This document shows positions 11,260-20,761 of a DNA stretch of 64,000 nt, one piece after another. The DNA is from an uncultured SAR324 cluster bacterium (GTDB taxonomy: Bacteria; SAR324; NAC60-12): NCBI GenBank assembly GCA_905182865.1, contig CAJJCY010000001.1, forward strand, positions 496,001 to 560,000, given 5' to 3'. Position numbers and translations under genes: made by a program. The number at the start of each line of letters is the position of its first letter. Position 1 is the stretch's first letter. The notes under the pieces are model-generated. The model worked only from the letters and a program-made list of their open reading frames with translations. It ran no database searches and had not been told where the DNA came from.

Positions 11260-13278
11260 ATGGCTTTTGAAACACTGCTTAGTCCACTGAAAGTCGGCAG
11301 CATTACCCTGAAAAACAGAGTTATGATGGGTTCTATGCATACCGGACTTGAAGAACATCCTGACGGTTCATCTCGTTTGGCGGCTTTTTATGCAGAAAGG
11401 GCCAGGGGAGGCGTGGGATTAATTGTAACCGGGGGCTTTGCGCCAAATGCAGCAGGTCGTGTATTTGAAGAAGGTGCAGAATTAGTTTCGGAAGATCAAC
11501 TGGATTTTCACCAACCGATTGTAGAGGCAGTTCATGAAAACGGTGGCAAAATAGTTTTGCAGATTTTACATACAGGTCGTTACGGGCTCCTGGAAAATTG
11601 CGTTGCACCATCCCCAATAACTGCACCAATCAACTTTTATCGTCCCAAAGAATTAACCCATGAAGAAATTTTACAAACCATAGAAGATTTTGTGCGTTGT
11701 TCAAAACTGGCCCAAAAAGCTGGTTATGACGGCGTGGAAATAATGGGTTCTGAAGGTTATCTGATCAACCAGTTCATTGCCAAATGTACAAATCAACGCA
11801 GCGACGATTGGGGGGGTTCTTACGAAAACAGGATCAGTTTTCCACTCCGGATTGTGGAGCGGGTTCGGGAAGAATCCGGAGAAAATTTCTTGATTATTTT
11901 TCGCCTTTCTTGTCTTGATTTAGTTGAAGACGGAAGCAGTTTTGAGGAAGTTGTTGAACTTGGACAGCGTGTAGAAGAGGCAGGAGCGTCGCTGATCAAT
12001 ACAGGAATCGGCTGGCATGAAGCACGTATTCCGACAATTGCCATGATGGTTCCCCGTGCTGCATTTGCCTGGATAACAGGCAGGTTGCGTCCTCATCTTA
12101 ATATTCCGATAGTGACTTCCAACCGTATAAATGATCCGTATGTGGCAGAGAGTCTCTTGCGAGACGGGCTGGCGGACATGGTCTCGATGGCCCGTCCATT
12201 TTTGGCTGATGAAAATTTTGTCAACAAAACTGCAGAGGGACGTCCGGAAGAAATCAACACTTGTATTGCCTGCAACCAGGCTTGCCTGGATCATATTTTT
12301 AAAATGGAAACAGCAACTTGTTTAGTTAATCCGCGTGCAGGACATGAAACCGAATTAAACTACGAAACTGCAAGCATTCCAAAATCTATTGCAGTGATTG
12401 GAGCAGGTCCAGCAGGAATGACGGCTGCCTACATTTCTGCCATGCGTGGACACCGGGTCACTTTGTTTGACCGGAGACCTGAACTTGGCGGTCAAATCAA
12501 CTTAGCAGTGAAAATTCCAGGGAAACAGGAATTTTTTGAAACACTCCGCTTCTATCGAGTAATGCTTGAAAAATATGGAGTGGAATTAAAGCTGGGGCAG
12601 ACTGTTGATGCCGAAACTCTTAATTCAGGAACATTTGATCTTGTTGTGTTGTCAACCGGAGTAAAGCCTCGAGAATTGGAACTGGATGGAATCGATCATC
12701 CTAAAGTTATGAGTTATCTGGATGTTTTAGACAAGGAACGAGTAGTTGGACAAAAAGTTGCTGTAATCGGAGCAGGAGGAATTGGTATTGACGTAGCACA
12801 CTATCTGACCGCACAAACTCCTTTTTCGGGTGAAGTTCCGGAGTATTTACAAGGCTACGGGATTCTTGATTCAGAAAAAGCTTTGGCTCTGCGGAAACCT
12901 AAAAAACGTGAAGTTACGGTTTTACAGCGTTCTGCAGACAAAATAGGCAAACGGCTTGGAAAAACTACAGGCTGGGCACATATCCAAACTTTAAAATCAC
13001 ACGGTGTACAACTCCTTCCGGGTGCAACTTATCTTAAAATCGACGATTCCGGGCTGCATGTGCGAGTTGCATTGAAAAAAGGTGAAGAACCAAAAGATAT
13101 TGTGTTTGAAGTGGACAATGTGATTGTTGCCGCAGGACAGGAGCCAAGACGGGAATTGGAAACTTCTTTACGTAAAGCTGGATTCGAGGTACACGTAATC
13201 GGAGGAGCCAAAGCTGCGCTCGGGCTTGACGCAAAAACCGCAATAAGTGATGGTGCAGAATTGGCGGCAAAACTTTGA
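11260..13278 (+). CDS. fadH: 2,4-dienoyl-CoA reductase (NADPH), FadH-type
   Basis: FadH removes double bonds during beta-oxidation of unsaturated fatty acids. The N-terminal TIM barrel of the Old Yellow Enzyme family begins LLSPLKVG and has NRVMMGSMHTGLEE. The iron-sulfur cysteines follow as CIACNQACLD with a fourth Cys in ETATCLVNP. The C-terminal half binds FAD (AVIGAGPAGM) and NADPH (AVIGAGGIGID). The 672-residue length fits. A TTG 48 bases upstream extends the frame, but the ATG at 11260 aligns with the usual FadH N-terminus. The frame is intact. Confidence 0.93.
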   Translation: MAFETLLSPLKVGSITLKNRVMMGSMHTGLEEHPDGSSRLAAFYAERARGGVGLIVTGGFAPNAAGRVFEEGAELVSEDQLDFHQPIVEAVHENGGKIVLQILHTGRYGLLENCVAPSPITAPINFYRPKELTHEEILQTIEDFVRCSKLAQKAGYDGVEIMGSEGYLINQFIAKCTNQRSDDWGGSYENRISFPLRIVERVREESGENFLIIFRLSCLDLVEDGSSFEEVVELGQRVEEAGASLINTGIGWHEARIPTIAMMVPRAAFAWITGRLRPHLNIPIVTSNRINDPYVAESLLRDGLADMVSMARPFLADENFVNKTAEGRPEEINTCIACNQACLDHIFKMETATCLVNPRAGHETELNYETASIPKSIAVIGAGPAGMTAAYISAMRGHRVTLFDRRPELGGQINLAVKIPGKQEFFETLRFYRVMLEKYGVELKLGQTVDAETLNSGTFDLVVLSTGVKPRELELDGIDHPKVMSYLDVLDKERVVGQKVAVIGAGGIGIDVAHYLTAQTPFSGEVPEYLQGYGILDSEKALALRKPKKREVTVLQRSADKIGKRLGKTTGWAHIQTLKSHGVQLLPGATYLKIDDSGLHVRVALKKGEEPKDIVFEVDNVIVAAGQEPRRELETSLRKAGFEVHVIGGAKAALGLDAKTAISDGAELAAKL

Positions 13279-13343
13279 ATTACAGTAAAGCATTTCGGCT
13301 GAAAATTAGAGGTATTCAGAGTTTATTTCTTTAAATTTGAAGA

Positions 13344-14384
13344 ATGAGATCAACCAAAATAATACATATCGTTTCCTGTCATGCAGAGGGAGAAGTCGGT
13401 GATGTTATAGTGGGTGGAGTGAATCCACCGCCGGGAGACAGTATTTGGGAACAATCCCGCTGGATTGAGCAAGATCAGACTTTGCGCCGCTTTGTTTTGA
13501 ATGAACCACGGGGCGGAGTATTCAAACATGTAAATTTATTGGTTCCGTCTAAAAGTGAAAAAGCTGATTTCGGTTTCATTATCATGGAACCGGAACACAC
13601 GCCTCCTATGTCCGGGTCAAATTCAATTTGTGTTGCCACAGTTTTGCTGGACAGTGGAATGATTCAGATGGAGGAACCTGAAACCTCTTTTTATCTAGAA
13701 GCTCCAGCAGGATTATTGCAGGTCAAAGCACAATGTGAAAACGGTAAGGCTGTGAGTATTGAAATTAAAAATGTAGCTTCGTTTGCAGACAAACTGGATG
13801 TAAAACTGGAGGTGTCCGGATTGGGAACTCTTACTGTTGACACCGCTTACGGGGGTGACAGTTTTGTGATTGTGGACGCAAAGTCACTGGGGTTTGAAAT
13901 AATTCCGGATGAAGCCCGTGACCTTGCGGAAACTGGAGCCAAAATAACTGCTGCAGCCAATGAGCAAATAAAATTTCGACATCCAGTGCAACAGGATTGG
14001 AACAAAATTTCTTTTTGCCAGTTTACGCTGCCTGTTGAAATTAAAGATGGAATTCTTAGCGGCCGAAACACGGTTGCTATTGATCCAGGGAAGTTGGACA
14101 GATCACCTTGCGGAACTGGTTGTTCTGCGAGAATGGCAGTAATGCACTCCAGGGGAGAAATGCAGGTGGGAGATCATTTTACTGCAACCTCAATCATTGA
14201 CTCAAGGTTTGACTGCACAATCAGGGAAAGTACAAGTATTGGTGAAACGAAGGCGATTATACCGACAATTCGCGGGCGGGGTTGGATAACAGGTACACAT
14301 CAGTTAATGTGTGATCCGGAGGATCCATGGCCTTCTGGATATCGTCTGACAGATACATGGCCGAAACAGAAAATTAATAAATAG
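13344..14384 (+). CDS. proline racemase-family enzyme, Ser/Cys type
   Basis: This 346-residue protein belongs to the proline racemase / hydroxyproline epimerase / trans-3-hydroxy-L-proline dehydratase family, which uses two acid-base residues facing the substrate alpha carbon. The second residue is the expected Cys in [10 protein letters not shown]. At the first position, where racemases have MCGH, it reads MSGSNSIC, so the catalytic Cys is replaced by Ser. That Ser/Cys pairing is known in a subgroup with dehydratase or mixed activity. No proline or hydroxyproline genes lie next to it, so the substrate stays open. Confidence 0.8.
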   Translation: MRSTKIIHIVSCHAEGEVGDVIVGGVNPPPGDSIWEQSRWIEQDQTLRRFVLNEPRGGVFKHVNLLVPSKSEKADFGFIIMEPEHTPPMSGSNSICVATVLLDSGMIQMEEPETSFYLEAPAGLLQVKAQCENGKAVSIEIKNVASFADKLDVKLEVSGLGTLTVDTAYGGDSFVIVDAKSLGFEIIPDEARDLAETGAKITAAANEQIKFRHPVQQDWNKISFCQFTLPVEIKDGILSGRNTVAIDPGKLDRSPCGTGCSARMAVMHSRGEMQVGDHFTATSIIDSRFDCTIRESTSIGETKAIIPTIRGRGWITGTHQLMCDPEDPWPSGYRLTDTWPKQKINK

Positions 14385-14402
14385 TAACAAAATTGCTGAT
14401 TA

Positions 14403-15497
14403 TCAATTCTCAAACAAAAACTTTCCGCTCCGAGCGGCTTTTACCTGCCACTCCTCTTCCTCTTCTTTCCACCAAACGGTTTGCTCCCGTGTTGATAATT
14501 GAGTTTTAACTTTTACTGAGTTGAGCAATTGCAGCGGATTTTCGGCGGCCCAGCTTACGGCTTCTTTCAAAGGCATGTCATACCAGTTAATTACGTTTCG
14601 CACACACTGATCCAGCGTTACAGCAGAACCTACGGGTCGGGATGTTTGCGGGTCTAAAATGACGGGTTCCGTTTCACGCTGCAACTCAGAATTTCCTAAC
14701 TTGTAACGTCCTTGAGGTGCCGCTGCTCCGGCTGTAGCATCTGTTACCAGAATCACCCGCTCAGTACATTTTGCTCTTAGATAGGCTTTCAACACATCCG
14801 GAGAAAGATGATAGCCGTCCGCGATAAAACTAGCGCTTAGTCTGTCCTCACTCAATTGTGCTATGATCGGATTATTGTTTTTGTGCAGCTCCGGACAGGT
14901 GCCGTTTCCCAGGTGTGTTGAAAGTCTTGCACCTGCATCTACAGCTTGTTGGATGGTTTCATTGTCAGCGGCTGTGTGCCCTAAGGAAACAATGATTCGA
15001 TCCTGAACTAATTTTTCAATGAAAGCTATAGCACCTTCAACTTCAGGAGCCAACGTCACCAGCCGGATATTACCTCCGGCAGCTTGTTGCAGACGCAAAA
15101 ACATTTCCGGATCAGCCGCACACATAGCCTCAACCGGGTGACAACCTGAATATCCGGGAAGTTTTGATAGAAAGGGCCCTTCCAGATGATAGCCGGCTAC
15201 CATGGTTTTTGCTAATCGAGAGGAGTTTTTTGCTTTTTCCAAAGCCGAAAAGCATGTATGCAAATGTGTCTCAGATCCAGTAATGATTGTGGGCAGACAG
15301 GCCGTCACTCCCGTGGCCAGCATTGCTTCAAGAGACAGTTGAAGAGAATCTGAAGTTAGACCTGGTGAGTTGAAATCCACCCCTGCAAAACCATTTACCT
15401 GTAAATCAACCAGTCCTGGAGTTTTCACCCATTTGTTTGCTTTACTTTTAAACGTAGAGGCAGTTAAGTCTGCAGTAGGTAATTCGATAAACGCCAT
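14403..15497 (-). CDS. nagA: N-acetylglucosamine-6-phosphate deacetylase
   Basis: NagA removes the acetyl group from N-acetylglucosamine 6-phosphate in amino-sugar recycling or catabolism. The 364-residue amidohydrolase shows GLVDLQVNGFAGVDFN near the start, the metal-binding HLEGPFLS, SLGHTAAD with a histidine ligand, STHLGNG, and the catalytic VTDA. The frame is intact. It lies on the opposite strand to its left neighbour and is followed upstream by a broken nagB, so it was once part of a nagBA operon. If nagB is truly dead, NagA may now serve only peptidoglycan recycling. Confidence 0.92.
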   Translation of the reverse strand: MAFIELPTADLTASTFKSKANKWVKTPGLVDLQVNGFAGVDFNSPGLTSDSLQLSLEAMLATGVTACLPTIITGSETHLHTCFSALEKAKNSSRLAKTMVAGYHLEGPFLSKLPGYSGCHPVEAMCAADPEMFLRLQQAAGGNIRLVTLAPEVEGAIAFIEKLVQDRIIVSLGHTAADNETIQQAVDAGARLSTHLGNGTCPELHKNNNPIIAQLSEDRLSASFIADGYHLSPDVLKAYLRAKCTERVILVTDATAGAAAPQGRYKLGNSELQRETEPVILDPQTSRPVGSAVTLDQCVRNVINWYDMPLKEAVSWAAENPLQLLNSVKVKTQLSTREQTVWWKEEEEEWQVKAARSGKFLFEN

Positions 15498-15621
15498 GTA
15501 TTTCTTTTGCTTTAGTTAAAAACCCACAAATAATCATCCTAAACAGCGGTAGTCCCGGGTCTCTGTACCGGGGAGGGAAAGAATTATGTGAGGGTTAGTA
15601 TTTTGTTGTATGCTTGTTTTA

Positions 15622-16139
15622 TTAGTAACGTTGCCAGTCCAGTTCGTTTTTTTCAATCCACTTGTAATGATCTTTGAATGTCAATAAATAGGCGGACTCT
15701 TCGTCAAGAACTACAGTTACACGAGGATGCATCTGTAGAATTGAGGCTGGACAACTGGCAGAAATTGGTCCCTCAATCATCTTCCGGATCGCATCTGCCT
15801 TCTTTGCACCATTCGCCAGCAACAGGCAATGACGGGATTCCATGATGGTGGCAATGCCCATAGTCACCACATGGCGAGGGACTTCCTCCAGTTTATCAAA
15901 GTAGATTGAATTATCCTGTATGGTTTGCTCACTGAGAATTTTTACCCACGTGCGTGACGCAAAAGAGCCGGTGGGTTCGTTAAAACCGATATGGCCGTTG
16001 GCACCTATACCGAGTACCTGCAGATCAATTCCCCCACGTTTTTGATTTGCTGTTCATATTTGCGGCAGGCCTCCCGCAGGTCTTTTGCTTACCATCCGGA
16101 AGGTGTACCCGCTCCCGGTTAATATCCAGATGATGAAAT
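15622..16139 (-). pseudogene. nagB: glucosamine-6-phosphate deaminase, 5' end deleted
   Basis: NagB converts glucosamine 6-phosphate to fructose 6-phosphate and ammonia. The C-terminal two thirds are clear: GGIDLQVLGIGANGHIGFNE, SFASRTWVK, VTMGIATIMESR and LLLANGAKKADAI. Just upstream the frame shifts near 16085, where KYEQQIKNVG joins to HLDINRERVHLPDGK. Homology ends at about 16126-16139. The first ~95 residues, including the start codon, are missing, and the adjoining bases belong to a gene on the other strand. The loss of a whole section cannot be explained by a simple indel error. Confidence 0.8.
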
Positions 16140-16455
16140 CATTTCGCTGGAATGTACATTTATTCCTTATGCTTTATGTCGTGATATTGAAAAATACTAT
16201 GATTTTTCGTAGGGATCACTCTACCAGGTTTTACAGTAAAAATACTCATTTCAGTTCTCAGTTTCTCAACAAACGGTTGAGGCACAAATACCAACTGAGA
16301 AAGAAATGGAAAAACTCCAGATGGGTCCTGCTGATCCTGTCTTAAGTTTTACACGAACTATTTACAACTCACATTCTCAGCAGGTAGAATTTGTATAATC
16401 AGTCCATCTGGGTGAACGTTATAAGCTTCGAATTATGCTTAAACCATCTGCTTGA
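16126..16455 (+). pseudogene. GntR-family regulator (UTRA domain), 5' end deleted
   Basis: On the plus strand, joining frames, the sequence reads ISLECTFIPYALCRDIEKYY, GSLYQVL, SQQTVEAQIPTEKEMEKLQ, DPVLSFTRTIYN, QQVEFV and HLGERYKLRI, ending at 16453-16455. This is the pattern of the UTRA ligand-binding domain of HutC/NagR-type GntR regulators. The DNA-binding half is missing. Frame breaks occur near 16200-16260 and near 16398. Its position head to head with nagB suggests it was the NagR-like regulator of the nag genes, which sense amino-sugar phosphates. Confidence 0.6.
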
Positions 16456-16610
16456 AATATATAGTCAAAGGACAAAGTTTGTAAAAAAATATATAGAGCA
16501 GTTTTTTTAAATTCTATTGAAATTACTGGTTTTATAAAGACGGATAGTAGAAGATGTTGATCCAGACAAAATTTCATAATTCTCATTAACTTTAACAGAA
16601 AGACGAAAAC

Positions 16611-17942
16611 ATGACTCTGACTGCTCAGTTAATTGAACTGATTGAAAGCAAAGCAATTGGGAAAAAGGATAGCGAGGTTGCATCTTGGTTTGTATTGGAC
16701 GCAATAGCTAATTTTATTGCAGGCCGCAATTCTGAACAGGGAAGAATACTTGAAGGCTGGTATCTGGACGAACCCGCAGAAACTTCACGCACAGCTTTCT
16801 GGATTGGTGCATCAATGCATATCCAGGAAGTAGATGATCTGCACCGACAATCAGTGGTTCATCCGGGATGTGTGGTCATTCCGACAGTACTTGCACTTGG
16901 AATGCGTGAAGACATCAGCGGACTGCAGATGCTGGAAGCAGTAGTCAAAGGATTTGAAGCCTGCACGAGGATCGGTAATTCAGTGGGTCCGGCGCATTAC
17001 AAGATTTGGCATAACACCGCAACTTGTGGTCCTTTCGGTGCGGCTTATGCGGCGGGAACACTCTTTGGACTTGAGAAAGAACAGTTCCGGGATGCTCTTG
17101 GAAATGCTGGAACACAGTCCTCCGGGCTCTGGGAATTTTCAGAAAATGGTGCAATGAGTAAGCACCTTCATGCGGGTCGTGCGGGACAATCCGGATTACT
17201 TTCCGCAGAACTGGCCAAACTTGGTTTCAGCGGTTCACCCACCATTTTGGAAGGCAAACGCGGTTTTTATGCGGCTTGCTGTCCCGACGCAGATCCAGAT
17301 GCTCTGCTTGTTGATCCGGAAGGTTCCTGGCAAATTCATAAAACTTCAATTAAACCCTGGCCCTGTTGTCGGCATACACATCCGGCTATTGATGCGGCAT
17401 TGGAACTTTCAAGTAAGTTGGATGGTGGAAATATTGAATCCATCGAACTTGGAGTCACACAGGCTACCATAGATGTATGTGACAAACCAACTCCGGAAAC
17501 GCTTTACGATGCCAAGTTTTCCTTGCAGCATTGTGTCTCTGTTGCCATAGTTGATGGTCAAGTCGGTTTCGATGCTTTTGAATCCGATGCTCGCCAACGG
17601 GTTTCCAAAATGGCGATTAAAATCAGTCTGGAACGCAACGAAGAAATTGAAAAGGCCTACCCGAATGCCTGGGGGGCAGAGGTTAAAGTTAAATTAACGA
17701 ATGGGAAAAAATTTAGCGTCCGGCGGAAACACGCCAAAGGTGATCCGGATGCCCCACTTTCACCGACTGAATTTAAGGAAAAAGCAACCATGCTTTTCCG
17801 TTTCGGAGGAGTTTCCGAACCTGAAGCATGGGTGGAACGCATTCTTAAACTCGATCGTGTGTCATCGTTTCGTGATAGTCAATTAATTGACTTGCTGGAT
17901 GTTTCCGCAAACGGAAGCATGGGTAAATCTTTTAAGATTTAA
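16611..17942 (+). CDS. MmgE/PrpD family protein
   Basis: A 443-residue member of the MmgE/PrpD family, whose known members dehydrate 2-methylcitrate or act on related di- and tricarboxylates. Family landmarks are VLDAIANFIAGR near the N-terminus, HPGCVVIPTVLALGM, WHNTATCGPFGAAYAAG and KPWPCCRHTHPAIDAA. No prpB or prpC is nearby, so a role in the methylcitrate cycle is unlikely. It opens the 19-kb catabolic cluster, 28 bases before a carboxymuconolactone decarboxylase-like gene. The exact substrate cannot be read from the sequence. Confidence 0.85.
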   Translation: MTLTAQLIELIESKAIGKKDSEVASWFVLDAIANFIAGRNSEQGRILEGWYLDEPAETSRTAFWIGASMHIQEVDDLHRQSVVHPGCVVIPTVLALGMREDISGLQMLEAVVKGFEACTRIGNSVGPAHYKIWHNTATCGPFGAAYAAGTLFGLEKEQFRDALGNAGTQSSGLWEFSENGAMSKHLHAGRAGQSGLLSAELAKLGFSGSPTILEGKRGFYAACCPDADPDALLVDPEGSWQIHKTSIKPWPCCRHTHPAIDAALELSSKLDGGNIESIELGVTQATIDVCDKPTPETLYDAKFSLQHCVSVAIVDGQVGFDAFESDARQRVSKMAIKISLERNEEIEKAYPNAWGAEVKVKLTNGKKFSVRRKHAKGDPDAPLSPTEFKEKATMLFRFGGVSEPEAWVERILKLDRVSSFRDSQLIDLLDVSANGSMGKSFKI

Positions 17943-17969
17943 ACAACAAACTCAAACCAAGAAATAAAT

Positions 17970-18353
17970 ATGGATAAAGAACGTTTTGAACGCGGGCTTG
18001 CCGCACGAAAATCTGTACTCGGAGCTGAATATGTGGAAAAAGCGCTGGCGAATGCCGACGACTTTAACCTTGAATTTCAGGAACAACTCACAGAGTTCTG
18101 TTGGGGTTCTTGCTGGGGGAACGAAACATTAGATAGACGCCAGCGAAGCTTGCTAAACCTCGGTATGATTGCAGCACTCAACCGTATGGTTGAGTGGGAA
18201 ATTCACTTCAGGGGTGCCATCAAGAACGGTATCACACGAGAAGAACTGAAGGCCATTCTGCTCCAAATTTCAGTATACTGTGGAATGCCCACCGGAGTGG
18301 AGTGCTTCCGTATCGCCCAAAAAGTGTTTGCTGAACTTGAGGCAGATGAGTAA
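17970..18353 (+). CDS. carboxymuconolactone decarboxylase-family protein
   Basis: A 127-residue all-helical protein of the CMD/PcaC family. The core LLNLGMIAALNRMVEWEIH followed by NGITREELKAILLQ and YCGMPTGVE is characteristic. The family includes gamma-carboxymuconolactone decarboxylases and AhpD-like proteins. The CxxC pair of AhpD is absent, so a decarboxylase or lyase-like role is more likely than disulfide chemistry. It lies between the MmgE/PrpD gene and the BKACE gene. Confidence 0.82.
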   Translation: MDKERFERGLAARKSVLGAEYVEKALANADDFNLEFQEQLTEFCWGSCWGNETLDRRQRSLLNLGMIAALNRMVEWEIHFRGAIKNGITREELKAILLQISVYCGMPTGVECFRIAQKVFAELEADE

Positions 18354-18408
18354 AAACTTATTTTTATTGCAAAAATGAATTAAAAACTTTTGATTAAAAG
18401 GATAAAAA

Positions 18409-19295
18409 ATGAATTATGAAGTAATTGTTTCGTGCGCTGTCACAGGAGCGGGCGACACCGTCGGTAAAAGTCCCCTCATTCCGGTAACACCAGAAGAAGT
18501 AGCGAATGCCGCTATTGAATCCGCAAAAGCAGGTGCAGCAATCGCGCACATACATGTCCGTGATCCTGAAACTGGAAAAGGTTCACGCGATCCGGAATTG
18601 TTTAAGGAAGTGGTAGACCGCATTCGTTCCAGTGACACCGATGTTATTATAAATTTGACTTCTGGAATGGGAGGTGATTGGACTCCGAGCGATCAAGATC
18701 CGGCGATGCCCGGCCCCGGCACCGATATGATCAGTGCCGAAGAACGTCTGCGCCATGTGCAAGGACTGCCTGCCCGAAATCTGTTCGCTCTCGATTGTGG
18801 CACACTTGAATTTTGGTGATGGCAACGAGATTTATATCTCGACACCACCCATGCTGCGCAAAATGGCCGAACTGACGAAACAATGGGGTGTCAAACCAGA
18901 ATTGGAAGTGTTCGAATTGGGCCACATCCGCTTTGCAACGCAAATGATCGCCGAAGGCCTGATAGCCGATCCACCGATGTTCCAGATTTGTCTCGGCATT
19001 CCTTGGGGTGCGGATCAAAGCGTGGATACAATGAAAGTCATGAAAGATCATCTGCCGGTTGGTGCGACTTGGGCCGGCTTTGGGATCTCGCGGATGCAGA
19101 TGCCAATGGCTGCAACAGCTATTGCGATGGGGGGAAATATTCGCGTCGGGCTGGAAGACAATATTTATCTCGACAAAGGTGTTTTGGCGACAAACGACCA
19201 ATTGGTCACGAAGTGATTCGGATTTCGACCGGATGGGCGCGAGGGCAGTCACTCCAACTGAGGCACGAAAAAAACTAGGGTTACGGAATGTCTAA
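18409..19295 (+). CDS. beta-keto acid cleavage enzyme (BKACE, DUF849), several frameshifts
   Basis: BKACE proteins condense a beta-keto acid with acetyl-CoA and release acetoacetate and a new CoA thioester; one branch cleaves 3-dehydrocarnitine to a betaine thioester. Conserved parts are [17 protein letters not shown] (metal His pair), [25 protein letters not shown] and the C-terminal [12 protein letters not shown]. The reading needs five breaks. Three are insertions at about 18770-18776 (a repeated ctgc), about 18795 (a repeated ct) and about 18809 (an extra g). Two more lie near 19213 and 19230. All pieces are well conserved. The carnitine dehydrogenase-like gene at 27773 supports a dehydrocarnitine role. 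Confidence 0.85.
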
Positions 19296-19332
19296 GCTAT
19301 TTTGATGATTGATCACCAATAACTTGATTGAC

Positions 19333-20430
19333 ATGAAAAATCCATCTGCAATCGGAACCAAAGATGACAATGGACTAAGAATTGAGAAGTTGAGCAAGAA
19401 CTTCGGTGAGTTCATTGCAGTTGATGATGTGAGCCTCCACATTAGGCGAGGAGAATTTTTGACCATCTTGGGACCATCTGGCTCCGGTAAATCAACTCTT
19501 TTGAGATGCATGTCTCGGTTACATGATATTACAGGTGGAAAGTTGTTAATGATTTAGAGCCAAAGGATCGAGATGTGGCGATGGTTTTTCAATCGTATGC
19601 ATTATTTCCTCACATGACGGTGAGACAAAATATAGCCTATCCTTTAGAAGTGCGTAAGGGAGCACGTGACGAAATCGTCAAGCGGGTAAACGAAATGCTG
19701 GAACTCGTTCAACTTGAAACCTTTGGTGATCGTTTGCCACGCCAGCTTTCAGGTGGCCAGCAGCAGCGCGTAGCAATAGCTAGAGCTTTATTTTAATGAT
19801 CCAGATTTAATTTTAATGGATGAACCTCTGGGTGCTCTTGATAAGAAACTGCGTTCCAATGTGCAGACTCAGTTTAAACATATCCACGAAAGCATTGGAG
19901 TAACAGTTGTTTATGTAACACACGATCAGGAGGAGGCACTATCAATGTCTGATCGTGTGGTAATTATGAACCATGGTCGAGTTGTTCAGGTTGGATCTCC
20001 ACAAGAACTATATGAAAGGCCTTCCACGGTATTTGCCTCAAAATTTATTGGAAAGAGTAATATTCTGCGGGGAGTAGTTAATCAAGTGGATGGAAATAAG
20101 ATTCTATATTCCATCGCAGATAAATATTTCCAACAACTTGTTTCAAACGAGAATTTTTCTAAAAATGATGAAATCATTTTAGCCCTCCGACCAGAAAAAA
20201 TAACAATCGCTAAAGTTGAATCAAATGAAGTTAATATTTTAGTTGGACGAATTATTGATATTACATATTTTGGTTCGACAATTTCAGTGAATGTAGAAAC
20301 AGATTCAGTTGGTGAATTCATAGTAGAAGTACAAGCATGGAAAAACCAAGAAACATTTGAGGAAGGGCAAAAAATTTCACTCACATGGTCTCTGGATGCA
20401 GCTTTTACAGTTAAAGATATTGAATCTTAA
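19333..20430 (+). CDS. potA: ABC transporter ATP-binding protein, PotA-like, frameshifted
   Basis: ATPase of a spermidine/putrescine-family importer. Walker A is GPSGSGKST, the Q-loop region [12 protein letters not shown], the signature [14 protein letters not shown], Walker [13 protein letters not shown], and the H-loop YVTHDQEEA, followed by a TOBE-type regulatory domain. An in-frame TTG lies at 19309; the ATG at 19333 is more likely. The frame is lost by one base near 19548 (before [14 protein letters not shown]) and regained by one extra T in the TTTT run near 19790 (ARALF to NDPDLI), so the total length is an exact multiple of three. Confidence 0.85.
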
Positions 20431-20452
20431 TTTAAAGTAAAAAAGTCATTTG

Positions 20453-20478
20453 GCAATCTTATTTACACATAAGATTGC
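20453..20478. other. hairpin after the PotA-like gene
   Basis: Perfect 9-bp arms gcaatctta (20453-20461) and taagattgc (20470-20478) with an 8-base loop. It lies 23 bases after the ATPase stop. No T-tract follows, so it may be an mRNA-processing or 3'-end stabilising stem rather than an intrinsic terminator. Confidence 0.45.
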
Positions 20479-20492
20479 ACCGTAAAAAATCA

Positions 20493-20529
20493 AATTCAAT
20501 AATATAATTACTAATTATATTATTGAATT
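20493..20529. promoter_or_regulatory. perfect 17-bp inverted repeat
   Basis: Arms at 20493-20509 (aattcaataatataatt) and 20513-20529 are perfect reverse complements around a 3-base loop. Such a long AT-only palindrome is unlikely by chance. It sits in the 331-bp gap between the transporter ATPase and the solute-binding protein, about 230 bases before the latter. It could be an operator, a processing stem that lets the binding protein be made in excess, or the fold-back end of a small element. The rest of the gap shows no gene. Confidence 0.6.
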
Positions 20530-20761
20530 ATGAATGGTATAACGGATAAAGTTGAACTTTTTACGATACCTTCAAATAAAAACAGGTTTTATTAGTTGAC
20601 TTTAACAACAATGAAAGATAAGTTAAATCCTGCAATTCAACTCCGTTGAGCCTGTTCAAGTATCATTTGCTCTATGCGTTGTTTATGCAGATTGTAAAAG
20701 TTTCAGTGAATTGTTTGCTGTAAAACTAATTATTTAAAAATCCTAAATCAGGAGAAGACAT

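Noticed and set aside
15540..15575. Hairpin with CCCGG/CCGGG between nagA and nagB
   Set aside because: The stem is only about five pairs and has no T-tract, so I do not call it a terminator.
16085..16345. Plus-strand frame of 86 residues over the nagB/gntR junction
   Set aside because: It is basic and low in coding character; the nagB reading on the minus strand and the UTRA reading in other plus frames explain the same bases.
11134..16704. Many long frames opposite fadH, nagA and neighbours
   Set aside because: They are antisense shadows of well-conserved genes with no independent coding evidence.
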